The translations under genes were made by a program, and so were the position numbers. A model generated the notes under the pieces. The model did no database searches. It was not told the origin of the DNA and was given only the letters and a program-made list of their open reading frames with translations. A stretch of 64,000 nt of DNA from NCBI GenBank assembly GCA_963792815.1, contig CAWBXR010000007.1:62001-126000 (forward strand), in the 5' to 3' direction. Below are positions 1-8,153 of the stretch, in pieces (within the stretch, counting starts at the first letter, position 1; every line of letters starts with the position of its first letter). Source of the stretch: JARRPM01 sp963792815 (GTDB taxonomy: Bacteria; Pseudomonadota; Gammaproteobacteria; Pseudomonadales; Halieaceae).

Positions 1-1
1 T

Positions 2-145
2 CAGTTCGCCGATGAGATCTCCCTGTCCGGGCCACCCGATCGTATCCGCGAACGGATCAAGGCCTGGGAGAGCTCCCCCGTGACCAGCCTGCTGATCCAC
101 GGCGATGTCACTTTATTGAGGAATATGGCAGAGTGGGTGCTCTGA
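2..145 (+). CDS. LLM-class (luciferase-like) oxidoreductase, C-terminal end only
   Basis: Only the last 47 codons are in the window; the reading frame is open from base 2 and stops with TGA at 143-145. The visible peptide contains LSGPPDRIRERI followed by a stretch resembling SLLIHG, which resembles the C-terminal tail of F420/FMN-dependent luciferase-like monooxygenases. In that tail a GxPxxV/IxxRI helix precedes the last beta strand. No catalytic residues are visible. It lies 49 bp upstream of an MFS transporter on the same strand and may belong to the same catabolic cluster. Substrate cannot be inferred; identity rests on the tail alone. Confidence 0.55.
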   Translation, partial: QFADEISLSGPPDRIRERIKAWESSPVTSLLIHGDVTLLRNMAEWVL

Positions 146-194
146 TTTCCGGCCCCGACCGGGAACAATAAAAACATAATACGGAAGCGCCGCC

Positions 195-1481
195 ATGGCA
201 CAGGACAGCCCGCCGGGCACAACGGATTTCTCGCCCGGCTACAAGCGCTTCGCCCTTGCCATGCTCACCGCGGTTTACGCGCTGAATTTTATCGACCGGC
301 AAATCCTGGTCATCCTGCAGGAGCCGATCAAGGCGGATATGGGCCTGAGCGACGCCCAGCTGGGCCTGCTCAGCGGCTTCGCCTTTGCGGTGGTCTATGT
401 GACCGCGGGAATTCCCATCGCCTACTGGGCGGACCGGGGCAACAGGCGCAACGTGATCTCCCTGGCCGTCGCCGTATGGAGCGGAATGACCGCAGTGTCC
501 GGACTGGCCCAGAACTACGGCCAGTTGCTGCTGGCCCGGATCGGTGTCGGCCTGGGCGAAGCCGGCGGCAGCCCGCCGGCGCACTCCATGATCAGCGACT
601 ATTATCCGCCACAGCAGCGGGCCACCGCCCTGTCGATTTATTCCTCGGGCATCTACATGGGCATCCTGCTGGGTTTTCTTTTCGGCGGAGTGATCGCCGA
701 GGCCTTTGGCTGGCGAACTGCCTTCATGGTGGTCGGTCTGCCGGGAGTGCTGTTTGCGGTCATCCTGCGCTTCACCCTCAAGGAGCCGCTCAGGGGACGC
801 TGGGAAAACCCCACTGCTGCACACGCCCCGCAACCGGGTCTCAAGCAGACCATGGCACTGCTGCGCGACAGGCCGTCTTTCTGGTATATCGCCCTGGGCA
901 GCGCGTTCGCCTCCTATGTGGCCTACGGCAACGGCAACTTCCTGCCCTCCTTCCTGATCCGCAATCACAATATGAGCATTGCCGAGGTGGGCACGGTGCT
1001 GGCCCTGGTGTCAGGGGTATCCGGCGCGCTGGGTACCTTCCTGGGCGGTTACCTCAGTGACAGGTACGGCACAACGGACATGCGCTGGTACCTGTGGATA
1101 CCCATGATCGGCATCGCGCTGGCCTACTTTCCCTATCTCAACATGCTGCTGACGGAAAACATCACCAGCGGGCTTGCCCTGGTCTTTTTCGCGCTAATCC
1201 TCAATTCGTTTTACCTCGGGCCGTGCATCGCCCTGTCCCACGCACTGGTCGAGCCGGGCATGCGGGCGCTGACCTCAGCCGTCCTGTTCTTTGTGCTGAA
1301 TATGATCGGGCTCGGACTGGGGCCGTTCATAACCGGGCTGGTCAGCGATATGCTGGTGCCCGCCTACGGCGACCAGGCCCTGCGGTATTCGATGCTGGCT
1401 ACCACCCAGGTGTATCTGCTGGCCCTGCTGATGTTTGCCCTCGCGGCGAGACGCCTGCCCGCGGACCTGGCAAAACGCTGA
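195..1481 (+). CDS. MFS transporter, spinster-like family
   Basis: The 428-residue protein is strongly hydrophobic throughout, with about 12 predicted membrane spans. The first span region reads ALNFIDRQILVIL, typical of the spinster-like group of the major facilitator superfamily. The cytoplasmic loop motif after helix 2 appears as YWADRGNRRNVI near residue 76, matching the MFS GxxxDRxGRR signature. A second signature, LARIGVGLGEAG, lies in helix 4. It probably works as a proton-coupled exporter or importer of a small organic molecule in the inner membrane. The start ATG follows GGAAGCGCC. The next gene is a second transporter 45 bp downstream, and the pair probably serves one catabolic cluster. 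The substrate is unknown. Confidence 0.85.
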   Translation: MAQDSPPGTTDFSPGYKRFALAMLTAVYALNFIDRQILVILQEPIKADMGLSDAQLGLLSGFAFAVVYVTAGIPIAYWADRGNRRNVISLAVAVWSGMTAVSGLAQNYGQLLLARIGVGLGEAGGSPPAHSMISDYYPPQQRATALSIYSSGIYMGILLGFLFGGVIAEAFGWRTAFMVVGLPGVLFAVILRFTLKEPLRGRWENPTAAHAPQPGLKQTMALLRDRPSFWYIALGSAFASYVAYGNGNFLPSFLIRNHNMSIAEVGTVLALVSGVSGALGTFLGGYLSDRYGTTDMRWYLWIPMIGIALAYFPYLNMLLTENITSGLALVFFALILNSFYLGPCIALSHALVEPGMRALTSAVLFFVLNMIGLGLGPFITGLVSDMLVPAYGDQALRYSMLATTQVYLLALLMFALAARRLPADLAKR

Positions 1482-1526
1482 GGCCCGCGCCAGTGCCCTT
1501 CCTCTACTTCACATGGATACCCGGCT

Positions 1527-2954
1527 ATGCAGGCCACTAGCGCCCGGCGCCGCCTCGTCTACGCCTCGGGAGTGATTAATTTCGCCCTCAAGGAAGCGGC
1601 TTTTGGCGCCTTCGTGTTGTTCTACTACAAGCAGGTGCTCGGGCTCAGCGGCACCCTGACCGGCCTGGCGATCGCGCTCTCCGTACTATGGGACGCCATC
1701 TCGGACCCGCTGGTCGGCGCCTGGTCCGACAAGTTGCGCTCCCGCTGGGGACGCCGCCACCCGCTGATGGTCGCCTCGGTGATACCCCTGGCACTCAGTT
1801 TCGTCGCCACGTTCTGGCCGCCACAGATAGCCCAGGGCAGCCAGATGTCGCTGTTTTTCTGGTTGCTCGGCAGTGTGCTGCTGCTGCGCACTGCCCTGAC
1901 TTTTTTCATGGTGCCCTACCTGGCACTGGGCGCGGAAATATCCACCGATTACCACGAGCGCACCCTGCTGGCCAGCGCCCGGACGAACCTGGGCTGGTTT
2001 ATCGGTGTGCTGGTGCCGGCCACATCCCTCGCCCTGATCTTTACCGCCCGGGACGGCGTGGACGGGCGCTTTATCAGTGATCATTACCACGCCTATGGAT
2101 TGCTCTGCGCCCTGGGCGTGGTGGTTGCGAGCTGGATCTGCATCAAGGGGACAGAGGCTTACATTCCCACCCTGCCCCAGAGCGTCCACACCGGTGGCTC
2201 GAGTCTCTGGGGCGATATCGCCGGTACGTTTCGCAGCCGCAACTTCCGGCTGGTAGTAATTCTGGAGACTGTGCTGGGCGGTATGGGTGGCATTATCGCC
2301 ACCCTGTTGATGGTGACGTACACCTACTTCTGGCAGCTGGACACAACGGCGATTTCGCTGCTGTTCGCCGGCCCACCGCTACTGGCTGTATTACTGGTAA
2401 CCACCAGTTCCCGTTTTATCAACCGGCGCCTGGAAAAGCAGCAGTTGCTGCGCTTGAGTTGCGTGCTGGGTGCCCTCAACCTGCTGTGGCTGACACCCCT
2501 CAAGCTGTTCGACTTGCTGCCCGACAACAGCAGCATCGTATTCGCCCTGATATTTCTCAACTACACCCTCAACACCACGTTCACTATCGTACGTACGATC
2601 TCCAATCATGCGCTGCTGGCGGACATCGCCGACGAGCAGGACCTGGCCACAGGGCAGCGCCAGGAGGGCGTAATGTTTGCCGCCGCGTTCTTCGCCGCCA
2701 AATTCATCAGCGGTTTCGGCTACCTGGTCGGGGGGCCGTTCCTGGACCTGATCGGGCTGGAGGCCGGCATGCAGCCCGGGGAGGCGCCGTCCAGCGTCAT
2801 CTGGGGCCTGGGTCTGATCATGGGGCCTGGATTGGCGCTGATGCTCGCCATACCCGCCTGGGTGGCGTTCAGGATCGACCTGAGCATGACGTCCCAGTTA
2901 GAGATTCAGCAGGCGCTGAAGACGCGCCATGCACCGCCGGCGGAAAGCACCTGA
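1527..2954 (+). CDS. MFS transporter of the GPH (MelB-like) cation symporter family
   Basis: A 475-residue, 12-span membrane protein. The N-terminal region has the glycoside-pentoside-hexuronide:cation symporter layout: an initial helix with LKEAAFGAFVLFYYKQVLG, then DAISDPLVGAWSDKLRSRWG near residues 53-72, the family-defining D-x2-DP-x3-G-x2-SD loop that contains the cation-binding aspartates of MelB. A second diagnostic stretch, ADIADEQDLATGQRQEG near residues 365-381, corresponds to the conserved DxxD..TGxRxEG segment of the group. The protein would couple solute uptake to Na+ or H+. Members outside enterics often carry non-sugar solutes, so the substrate is not assigned. It sits between another MFS transporter and a PhyH-type dioxygenase. 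Confidence 0.85.
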   Translation: MQATSARRRLVYASGVINFALKEAAFGAFVLFYYKQVLGLSGTLTGLAIALSVLWDAISDPLVGAWSDKLRSRWGRRHPLMVASVIPLALSFVATFWPPQIAQGSQMSLFFWLLGSVLLLRTALTFFMVPYLALGAEISTDYHERTLLASARTNLGWFIGVLVPATSLALIFTARDGVDGRFISDHYHAYGLLCALGVVVASWICIKGTEAYIPTLPQSVHTGGSSLWGDIAGTFRSRNFRLVVILETVLGGMGGIIATLLMVTYTYFWQLDTTAISLLFAGPPLLAVLLVTTSSRFINRRLEKQQLLRLSCVLGALNLLWLTPLKLFDLLPDNSSIVFALIFLNYTLNTTFTIVRTISNHALLADIADEQDLATGQRQEGVMFAAAFFAAKFISGFGYLVGGPFLDLIGLEAGMQPGEAPSSVIWGLGLIMGPGLALMLAIPAWVAFRIDLSMTSQLEIQQALKTRHAPPAEST

Positions 2955-3046
2955 CGACGAGCGCCCGGAGCGTGGCGCCGGACCCGCCCAGGCTATATTA
3001 TTGCGGCCGGTGACAATCCCCGACAGCGATTACAAGAGAACCCCAC

Positions 3047-3901
3047 ATGTCCGACAACCAGCCATTTGTCGTCTCCCGAGTAGATGAGGACGCAGCTCAA
3101 CTGCGCGCTCGTTTCCAGGAGCTGGGCTATCTTTTTTTCAAACGCTACGTTACTGAAGCCGCCTGTAACGGGCTCCTCGCTGACCTGCTGGCGCAGAGCG
3201 GCGAGCGGGTAAGCCTGGACCCCACAACCGGGCTGCCCGCTTTGCGCGGCCGCCCCTTTGTCGAGTCCGACCCGGACTGGGACGAGGTCTACCCGCGAAT
3301 CCAGGCCCTGGAAGCGTTCCACAGTTTCTTTCACAGTGAACCCATGCTCGACCTGATGCGCCTGGTGTCAGGCACCGAGGTATTCGTCTATCCCATGAAA
3401 ATGGCCCGTATTTCCACCCCGGGAAAGGTGGGCTACGAAACACCACCCCACCAGGACGCCTATTCCCACCATGCGGGACCGACCATGGCCGGTATCTGGG
3501 TGGCCCTGCACCGGATATCCGCGTCGATGGGGCGGGTCAAGGTACTGCCGGGCTCACACAAGGACGGGGTGCGCAAGGTCTTTACCGCCGCGGGTGTGGG
3601 CGGTGTGCAGTGCGAGATACACCCGGATGAAACCACCTGGCACGTGGCTGACTCCGACCCGGGTGACGTACTGATATTCCATTCCGCGACTGTGCACAAG
3701 GCCGAACCCAACGTCACCGCCGACACGGTGCGCATGAGCGTGGATACCCGCTTCTGCGACCACGGCGCCCCGGTTTTTTCTACCAACCTGGAACCCCACC
3801 ACGGCTGGCGCATCGAAGGGCTAAACTGGGATCGCGTCTACCGCGATTGGCAACGCCCGGATTACCAGTATTACTGGAAAGACTATCCGAACCTTTTTTG
3901 A
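3047..3901 (+). CDS. Phytanoyl-CoA dioxygenase (PhyH) family protein
   Basis: A 284-residue Fe(II)/2-oxoglutarate-dependent oxygenase. The facial triad is visible: H135 and D137 in TPPHQDAY and a distal histidine, probably H217, in HSATVHKAEPN. An arginine near residue 229 (VRMSVDTRF) would bind 2-oxoglutarate. The segment GRVKVLPGSHKDG near 162-174 is the usual PhyH GxLxVxPGSH motif. Family members hydroxylate fatty acyl-CoAs or diverse small molecules, and the substrate here is unknown. The gene follows two transporters at 92 bp spacing and may act with them in a catabolic route. It ends 29 bp before the convergent serine hydrolase gene. Confidence 0.85.
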   Translation: MSDNQPFVVSRVDEDAAQLRARFQELGYLFFKRYVTEAACNGLLADLLAQSGERVSLDPTTGLPALRGRPFVESDPDWDEVYPRIQALEAFHSFFHSEPMLDLMRLVSGTEVFVYPMKMARISTPGKVGYETPPHQDAYSHHAGPTMAGIWVALHRISASMGRVKVLPGSHKDGVRKVFTAAGVGGVQCEIHPDETTWHVADSDPGDVLIFHSATVHKAEPNVTADTVRMSVDTRFCDHGAPVFSTNLEPHHGWRIEGLNWDRVYRDWQRPDYQYYWKDYPNLF

Positions 3902-3930
3902 CGGGATCTGAAATTCGACAAGCCTGTGCC

Positions 3931-5073
3931 TCAGGACCCTGCTGCGAGACAGTCGTATGCAGCTTTTACCAGCGCCATCGAGCGCGGGTCGCCCTCGGGA
4001 TTGAACTGCATGGCATTCATCACGTAAGCAAAGCCGATCCCGGCGTCGGGGTCGGCAAATGCCAGGGCGCCACCCGCTCCCGGATGACCGAAACTGCGAG
4101 GCCCCGCCCCCGGCGCCAGGGCAGGTTGCAGGGCATAGCCCAGGCCAAAACAGGTCTCGTGGAAAATGACTGCATCCGGGCCGCGCACCTGTTCCCGGCA
4201 TGCCCTGCCCAGTTGCTCCTGGCCCAGCAGCCGCACCCCGTCGACCTCGCCTATCAGCGCAGCGTAGAAACGCGCCAGCGAGCGGGCGTCACCCACCCCG
4301 TTGGAGGACGGCATCTCCGCCTGCAACACCTCGGGCCGATTCCACATCTCGTTGTAGCCAAACAGACCGCTGGGGCCACCCATTACCCGGGCGGTCAGGC
4401 TGTCCGCGCCCAGCAATTCTGCGATAGCGTTACTGCCTCCCTCCGGCGGCACCAGGGTGGCGCAGGCACCCAGCTGTTGCGGTGGCAACCCCACCCAGTA
4501 GCGCATGCCCAGGGGCTTACAGATATGGGTCTGCAAGTATTGCCCGGGGGTCTCAGCGCTTATCCGGCGGATCAGCTCACCGAGAATCCAGCCAAAGGAG
4601 CGGGCGTGGTAGCCGTGCTTGCTGCCGGGTTCCCAGTTGGGTGCCTGGGCTGCGATGGCAGCCACCACAGGCTCCCATGCCAGCACCTGGTCGAGGTTGA
4701 GTGTGCCGTCTACCGCGGCCAGGCCCGCCTGGTGCGACAGCACCATGCGCGTGGTAATCAGCTCCTTGCCGTTGCAACCAAACTCGGGCCAGTAATGCGC
4801 CACCGGCAGGTCCACATCCAGCAGCCCGGCTTCCACCAACTGGTGGATACAGGTCGCGGTAGGGCCTTTGGCCGCAGAAAAAACCAGTGTAATCGTATCC
4901 CTTTCCCAGGGCTGCCGACTTCCCGGGTCCGACCAACCGCCCCACAGGTCCACCACGGGCAGGCCACGGCGGTAGAGTGAACAGGCGGCGCCCACTTCCT
5001 GGTGATTAATGAAATTGTCGGCAAAGGCACTGGCGACCGCGCTCAAAACCCCGCGCAACGCTGCCACTGACAC
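3931..5073 (-). CDS. Serine hydrolase, class C beta-lactamase / EstB-type family
   Basis: The 380-residue protein carries the beta-lactamase-fold catalytic motifs: S66-A-A-K69 (within LVFSAAKGPTAT) as nucleophile and general base, and Y155 within KHGYHARSF as the Y-x-N-like tyrosine. A late FGHPGAGG segment matches the third (KTG-like) motif, written HxG in EstB-type esterases. No signal peptide is visible, so a cytoplasmic esterase or lipase is more likely than a periplasmic beta-lactamase. Translation starts at GTG (5071-5073). It is convergent with the dioxygenase gene and divergent from the YeeN-type gene. The natural substrate is not predictable. Confidence 0.85.
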   Translation of the reverse strand: MSVAALRGVLSAVASAFADNFINHQEVGAACSLYRRGLPVVDLWGGWSDPGSRQPWERDTITLVFSAAKGPTATCIHQLVEAGLLDVDLPVAHYWPEFGCNGKELITTRMVLSHQAGLAAVDGTLNLDQVLAWEPVVAAIAAQAPNWEPGSKHGYHARSFGWILGELIRRISAETPGQYLQTHICKPLGMRYWVGLPPQQLGACATLVPPEGGSNAIAELLGADSLTARVMGGPSGLFGYNEMWNRPEVLQAEMPSSNGVGDARSLARFYAALIGEVDGVRLLGQEQLGRACREQVRGPDAVIFHETCFGLGYALQPALAPGAGPRSFGHPGAGGALAFADPDAGIGFAYVMNAMQFNPEGDPRSMALVKAAYDCLAAGS

Positions 5074-5296
5074 GCAACTCGCCGACTTCGATGTTGATAG
5101 TATTCAGTGGAATATCCTCCGCCACTACTGGATCGCCCTGGCCAGACCGGCTTCGACGGGCTCGCGCACTCGCCGCGTGGCCAGTGGCGTGATCTTGAAA
5201 GCGTCCCAGTATATCCCCGCAAGCCCACTACGCGCTGGATTCTGAGGGTAAGAGTGATTATATTGCCTGCCTTTCCAGCTACCAGGGACTGAGCCC

Positions 5297-6013
5297 ATGG
5301 GCCGCGCCTACCAGAACCGAAAAGTTTCGATGGCCAAGACATCGGACGCCAAGGCCAGGGTGTACAGCAAGTACGCCCGGGAGATCTACGTCACGGGAAA
5401 ATCCGGCGGCACCGACCCGGGGGGCAACCTGGCCCTGCGCAGCCTGATAGAGCGCGCCAAGAAAGACCAGGTGCCCACCCACGTCATCGACAAGGCTATT
5501 GAAAAGGCCAGGGGCGGTGGCGGAGAGGATTTCGCAGTGGCGCGCTACGAGGGTTTCGGCCCCGGCGGTTGCATGATCATTGTCGAGTGCCTTACCGACA
5601 ATGCCAATCGCACTATCGGCGACGTCCGCGCCTGTTTTACCAAAACCAAGTGCAAGCTCGGCACCCCTGGCAGTGTCAGCCACCTGTTCGATCACAGTGC
5701 CATCCTGGTGTTCAGCGGTGAAGACGAGGAAGCGGCACTGGACGCGCTGATGATGGCTGACGTCGATGTCACCGACCTCGAACACGAGGACGGCAAAATC
5801 AGCGTGTTTGTGCCCAACACAGAGCATTTCAAGGCCAAGCAGGCCCTGCAGGAAGCCTTCGGCGACCTCGACTTCGAGGTAGATGAGGTGCAGTTCCTGC
5901 CCCAGACTGCTGCCGAGCTGAACGACGAGGACCAGCAGGTGCTGGAAAAGCTCCTCGATATGCTCAACTACCTGGACGACGTGCAGAACGTCTACTGCAA
6001 CGCGTCGTCCTGA
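5297..6013 (+). CDS. YebC/PmpR-family protein, YeeN-type
   Basis: The 238-residue protein has the YebC/TACO1 fold. Segments such as IERAKKDQVPTHVIDKAIEK near residues 50-70, RYEGFGPGG and NRTIGDVR are hallmark motifs. The N-terminus MGRAYQNRKVSMAKTSDAKA, with a shortened basic stretch instead of the canonical HSKW start, matches the YeeN paralogue rather than YebC itself. YebC-family proteins act as DNA-binding regulators or, as shown recently for some members, help ribosomes through proline-rich stretches. Which applies to YeeN is unclear. GGGAC 10-14 bases before the ATG is a plausible ribosome site. It is convergent with the MerR gene, 22 bp apart. Confidence 0.85.
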   Translation: MGRAYQNRKVSMAKTSDAKARVYSKYAREIYVTGKSGGTDPGGNLALRSLIERAKKDQVPTHVIDKAIEKARGGGGEDFAVARYEGFGPGGCMIIVECLTDNANRTIGDVRACFTKTKCKLGTPGSVSHLFDHSAILVFSGEDEEAALDALMMADVDVTDLEHEDGKISVFVPNTEHFKAKQALQEAFGDLDFEVDEVQFLPQTAAELNDEDQQVLEKLLDMLNYLDDVQNVYCNASS

Positions 6014-6035
6014 CGGGCTAACACTGACGCGGCGC

Positions 6036-7046
6036 TCAAGCCGCGTCGTGCAGGCGCCCTGGCGTCATCCCCTCCTCCGGCCCACCGGTAAGGCGGGCCG
6101 GGTCTGAAAGAACCGCCTGCAGCGCACGTTCCATCAACCAGCGGGCCTGGCCGGCATAGGCGTAGGCACAGGCTCGGGTCGCTGCATCAGACCAGTTGTG
6201 CACCTCCCCCTCGGCCAGCTCTGCCTCGAGTCGGGCCAGCCCGTCCACCAGGTCTGCGAGTTGCGCAGTGCCGAACCTGTCGAACCTGGCCTGCAAGGAG
6301 CTCGCCGCCGCGAGCTCGTCCGGGGATATCTGCCGGGGCCTGTTGGCGACCAGCTCACCCAGGTCCAGGGTGCCCTCCCTGGTGACGGTTTCGACCGCAC
6401 TGCGGCTGAACTCGAACGCCAGGAAACCCGGATCAGGGGGGAAAGCACCTGTGCTGACGCCCCGCTCCTGCATCAACTGCAGGGTTCGCTCGCTACTGTC
6501 CTGGTAAATAACCAGTGTTCGACGGGCGCCCAGTGCAGAAGCTAACTCATCGACCAGCCGTGCCTGCACAGCTCCCACGGTTTCACAGCCTATGACGAGC
6601 AGGTCGGGTGGGGCCAGCTCCTCTGGCAGGGTCCTTTGCGCTTCCGCCAGCGGCACCCTGGCCAGGCTGGCATTTACGTGAGAGAGGCAGCCCTGGTGGT
6701 CGTCCAGCCACTCGCACAAGGTCGCGCCCAGGAAAAGTACGACCGGTTTTCTGGCTGGCGTTGCCGCCTTGGCAGAATCCTCCCGCCGCAGCATGATCTC
6801 CAGGGTCTTGCGATCGCAGGACGATATTTCCCCGATCCTGACACCTGAATTGACCAGCGTCGCAACCAGTTGCAAGTGTTCCAGGTCGGTCTGGGTATAC
6901 TGGCGCCGACCGGTCTCTGAGCGGTGGCTGGCGCCCAGGCCGTACCGACGCTCCCAGATGCGCAGCGTATCGGGCTTGAGCCCCGTGAGACGGGCTATGG
7001 TACCAATGGCATAAAGGGGACGCGGTTCCAGATTTACTTTGTGCAC
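6036..7046 (-). CDS. MerR-family regulator with a degenerate cobalamin-binding-like domain
   Basis: The 336-residue protein opens with a MerR winged helix (YAIGTIARLTGLKPDTLRIW, then ERRYGL, residues 11-37; RRQYTQTDLEHL next). It is followed by a Rossmann-like domain (residues 100-220) in the position of the B12-binding module of CarH/LitR. The cobalamin signatures (W-x9-EH and DxHxxG) are not present, so direct B12 light sensing looks unlikely. This resembles the E. coli BluR (YcgE) and non-B12 LitR types, which are light-response regulators controlled by other proteins. The start is GTG (7044-7046) with AGAGGAAG as ribosome site. It follows the epimerase gene on the same strand (70 bp gap) and lies close to a photolyase gene. 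Confidence 0.8.
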   Translation of the reverse strand: MHKVNLEPRPLYAIGTIARLTGLKPDTLRIWERRYGLGASHRSETGRRQYTQTDLEHLQLVATLVNSGVRIGEISSCDRKTLEIMLRREDSAKAATPARKPVVLFLGATLCEWLDDHQGCLSHVNASLARVPLAEAQRTLPEELAPPDLLVIGCETVGAVQARLVDELASALGARRTLVIYQDSSERTLQLMQERGVSTGAFPPDPGFLAFEFSRSAVETVTREGTLDLGELVANRPRQISPDELAAASSLQARFDRFGTAQLADLVDGLARLEAELAEGEVHNWSDAATRACAYAYAGQARWLMERALQAVLSDPARLTGGPEEGMTPGRLHDAA

Positions 7047-7116
7047 GGCTTCTTCCTCTTAATGGGCCTACAAGCTATACGCAACATGACGCCCTCTGGA
7101 TGTACAGGTGTCTCTA

Positions 7117-8007
7117 CTAGGCTGCGAGGATCTTGCCCAGCGCCACGTCGAGGGTCGGCAGTTCGAAGCGGAAACCGGCGGCCTCCAGCCTGGCGGGCAC
7201 AACCCGCTGCCCATTGAGCAGTAGCTCGTCGGCCATCTCCCCCACCAGCAGACGAACGACCGGGGCCGGCACCGGCGCGCTGAACACAGTGCGCTTGTGT
7301 CGTTGCATCGCGCGACAAAACCCGCGACTGGTTACCGGCTCCGGCGCGGTGACATTGAACGGACCCGAGAGGTCGCTGCGTTGTTGCAGGAAACGGATCG
7401 CCGCTATCACATCCTGTCGATGCACCCAGCTGAGCCATTGCTTGCCACTGCCCAGCCAACTGCCTACGCCGAACTGGAACGACCTCGCCATTTCGACGAA
7501 TGCGCCGCCACCGTAGTCGAGCACCACGCCGAAGCGCAGCAGGCATACCCGGGTGCCAAGGTCCGCAGCGCCCATGGCCACCGCTTCCCAGTCCCGGCAT
7601 AGCTCCTGGGAAAATCCCGGGGCAATCGCGCCCTCCTCTGTGAGGGGCTCATCGCCGTGGTGGCCGTAATAGCCGATGGCGCTGGCACTTAACAGCGCTG
7701 CGGGGGGCTGCTCCAGGCGCTGGAACAACGCCACTAGCGCTTCGGTAGTAGTCAGCCGACTGGCGATGATCTCGCGCTTGTAGGCCGCGCTCCAGCGGGC
7801 TCCCGCAAGGGAGGCACCGGCCAGGTTGACCACTGTTTCGAACCGGGTATCGCTGGGAATGCCGTCCAGGCTGGAGACGAAAGTCAACGGTCCCCGGCTC
7901 TGGCGGGACTGGCGGGTAAGGACGGTCACGCTGTGCCCATCGCGCAGGAGTGTCTCGATCAGGGCTGTACCTATAAAACCGGTGCCTCCCGTTATCAGGT
8001 AATGCAT
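7117..8007 (-). CDS. TIGR01777-family epimerase (SulA/YfcH-like SDR)
   Basis: A 296-residue extended short-chain dehydrogenase. The N-terminal Rossmann motif is ITGGTGFIGTALIETLL (TGxxGxxG, residues 5-20), followed by NLAGAS near 65, SASAIGYYG near 112 and SWVHRQDV near 200, all typical of the YfcH-like TIGR01777 family. The C-terminal DUF1731-like end contains LLLNGQRVVPARLEAAGF. The reaction is unknown; cyanobacterial and gammaproteobacterial homologues are often near photolyase genes. The start ATG at 8005-8007 follows a MerR-type promoter (8067-8097), and the regulator gene follows directly, so the two probably form one operon. Confidence 0.85.
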   Translation of the reverse strand: MHYLITGGTGFIGTALIETLLRDGHSVTVLTRQSRQSRGPLTFVSSLDGIPSDTRFETVVNLAGASLAGARWSAAYKREIIASRLTTTEALVALFQRLEQPPAALLSASAIGYYGHHGDEPLTEEGAIAPGFSQELCRDWEAVAMGAADLGTRVCLLRFGVVLDYGGGAFVEMARSFQFGVGSWLGSGKQWLSWVHRQDVIAAIRFLQQRSDLSGPFNVTAPEPVTSRGFCRAMQRHKRTVFSAPVPAPVVRLLVGEMADELLLNGQRVVPARLEAAGFRFELPTLDVALGKILAA

Positions 8008-8066
8008 GGGTAAAACCTCAGTGGTGACCCGGCGCAGGCGATGCCTGCTGTTACTAACAATAGTTT

Positions 8067-8097
8067 ATCGTAAGTATGCTTGAATGGTCTTACGCAA
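8067..8097 (-). promoter_or_regulatory. MerR-type promoter/operator of the epimerase-merR operon
   Basis: On the minus strand a -35-like TTGCGT (8092-8097) and a -10-like TACGAT (8067-8072) are separated by 19 bp, the elongated spacer characteristic of promoters twisted by MerR proteins. The spacer is framed by a perfect hexamer dyad, CGTAAG (8069-8074) and CTTACG (8089-8094), with 14 bp between the arms. The site is 60 bp upstream of the epimerase ATG. Sequence is seen directly; assignment to the adjacent MerR protein is inference. Confidence 0.5.
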
Positions 8098-8141
8098 CGC
8101 GGGGCCAGGCAGATTGATCATCCCGGCTGTCTCCGCCTGCG

Positions 8142-8147
8142 TATAAT
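8142..8147 (+). promoter_or_regulatory. -10 element placed for leaderless transcription of the sirtuin gene
   Basis: A consensus TATAAT ends six bases before the ATG of the sirtuin gene at 8154. Transcription would start at or next to the A of the start codon. No Shine-Dalgarno sequence lies between the two, which agrees with a leaderless message. No good -35 hexamer stands at 16-18 bp. Confidence 0.4.
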
Positions 8148-8153
8148 TGTCCC

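Noticed and set aside
3847..4980. Long plus-strand reading frame opposite the serine hydrolase
   Set aside because: It is antisense to a protein with SxxK motif and shows no homology of its own; high GC makes such shadows common.
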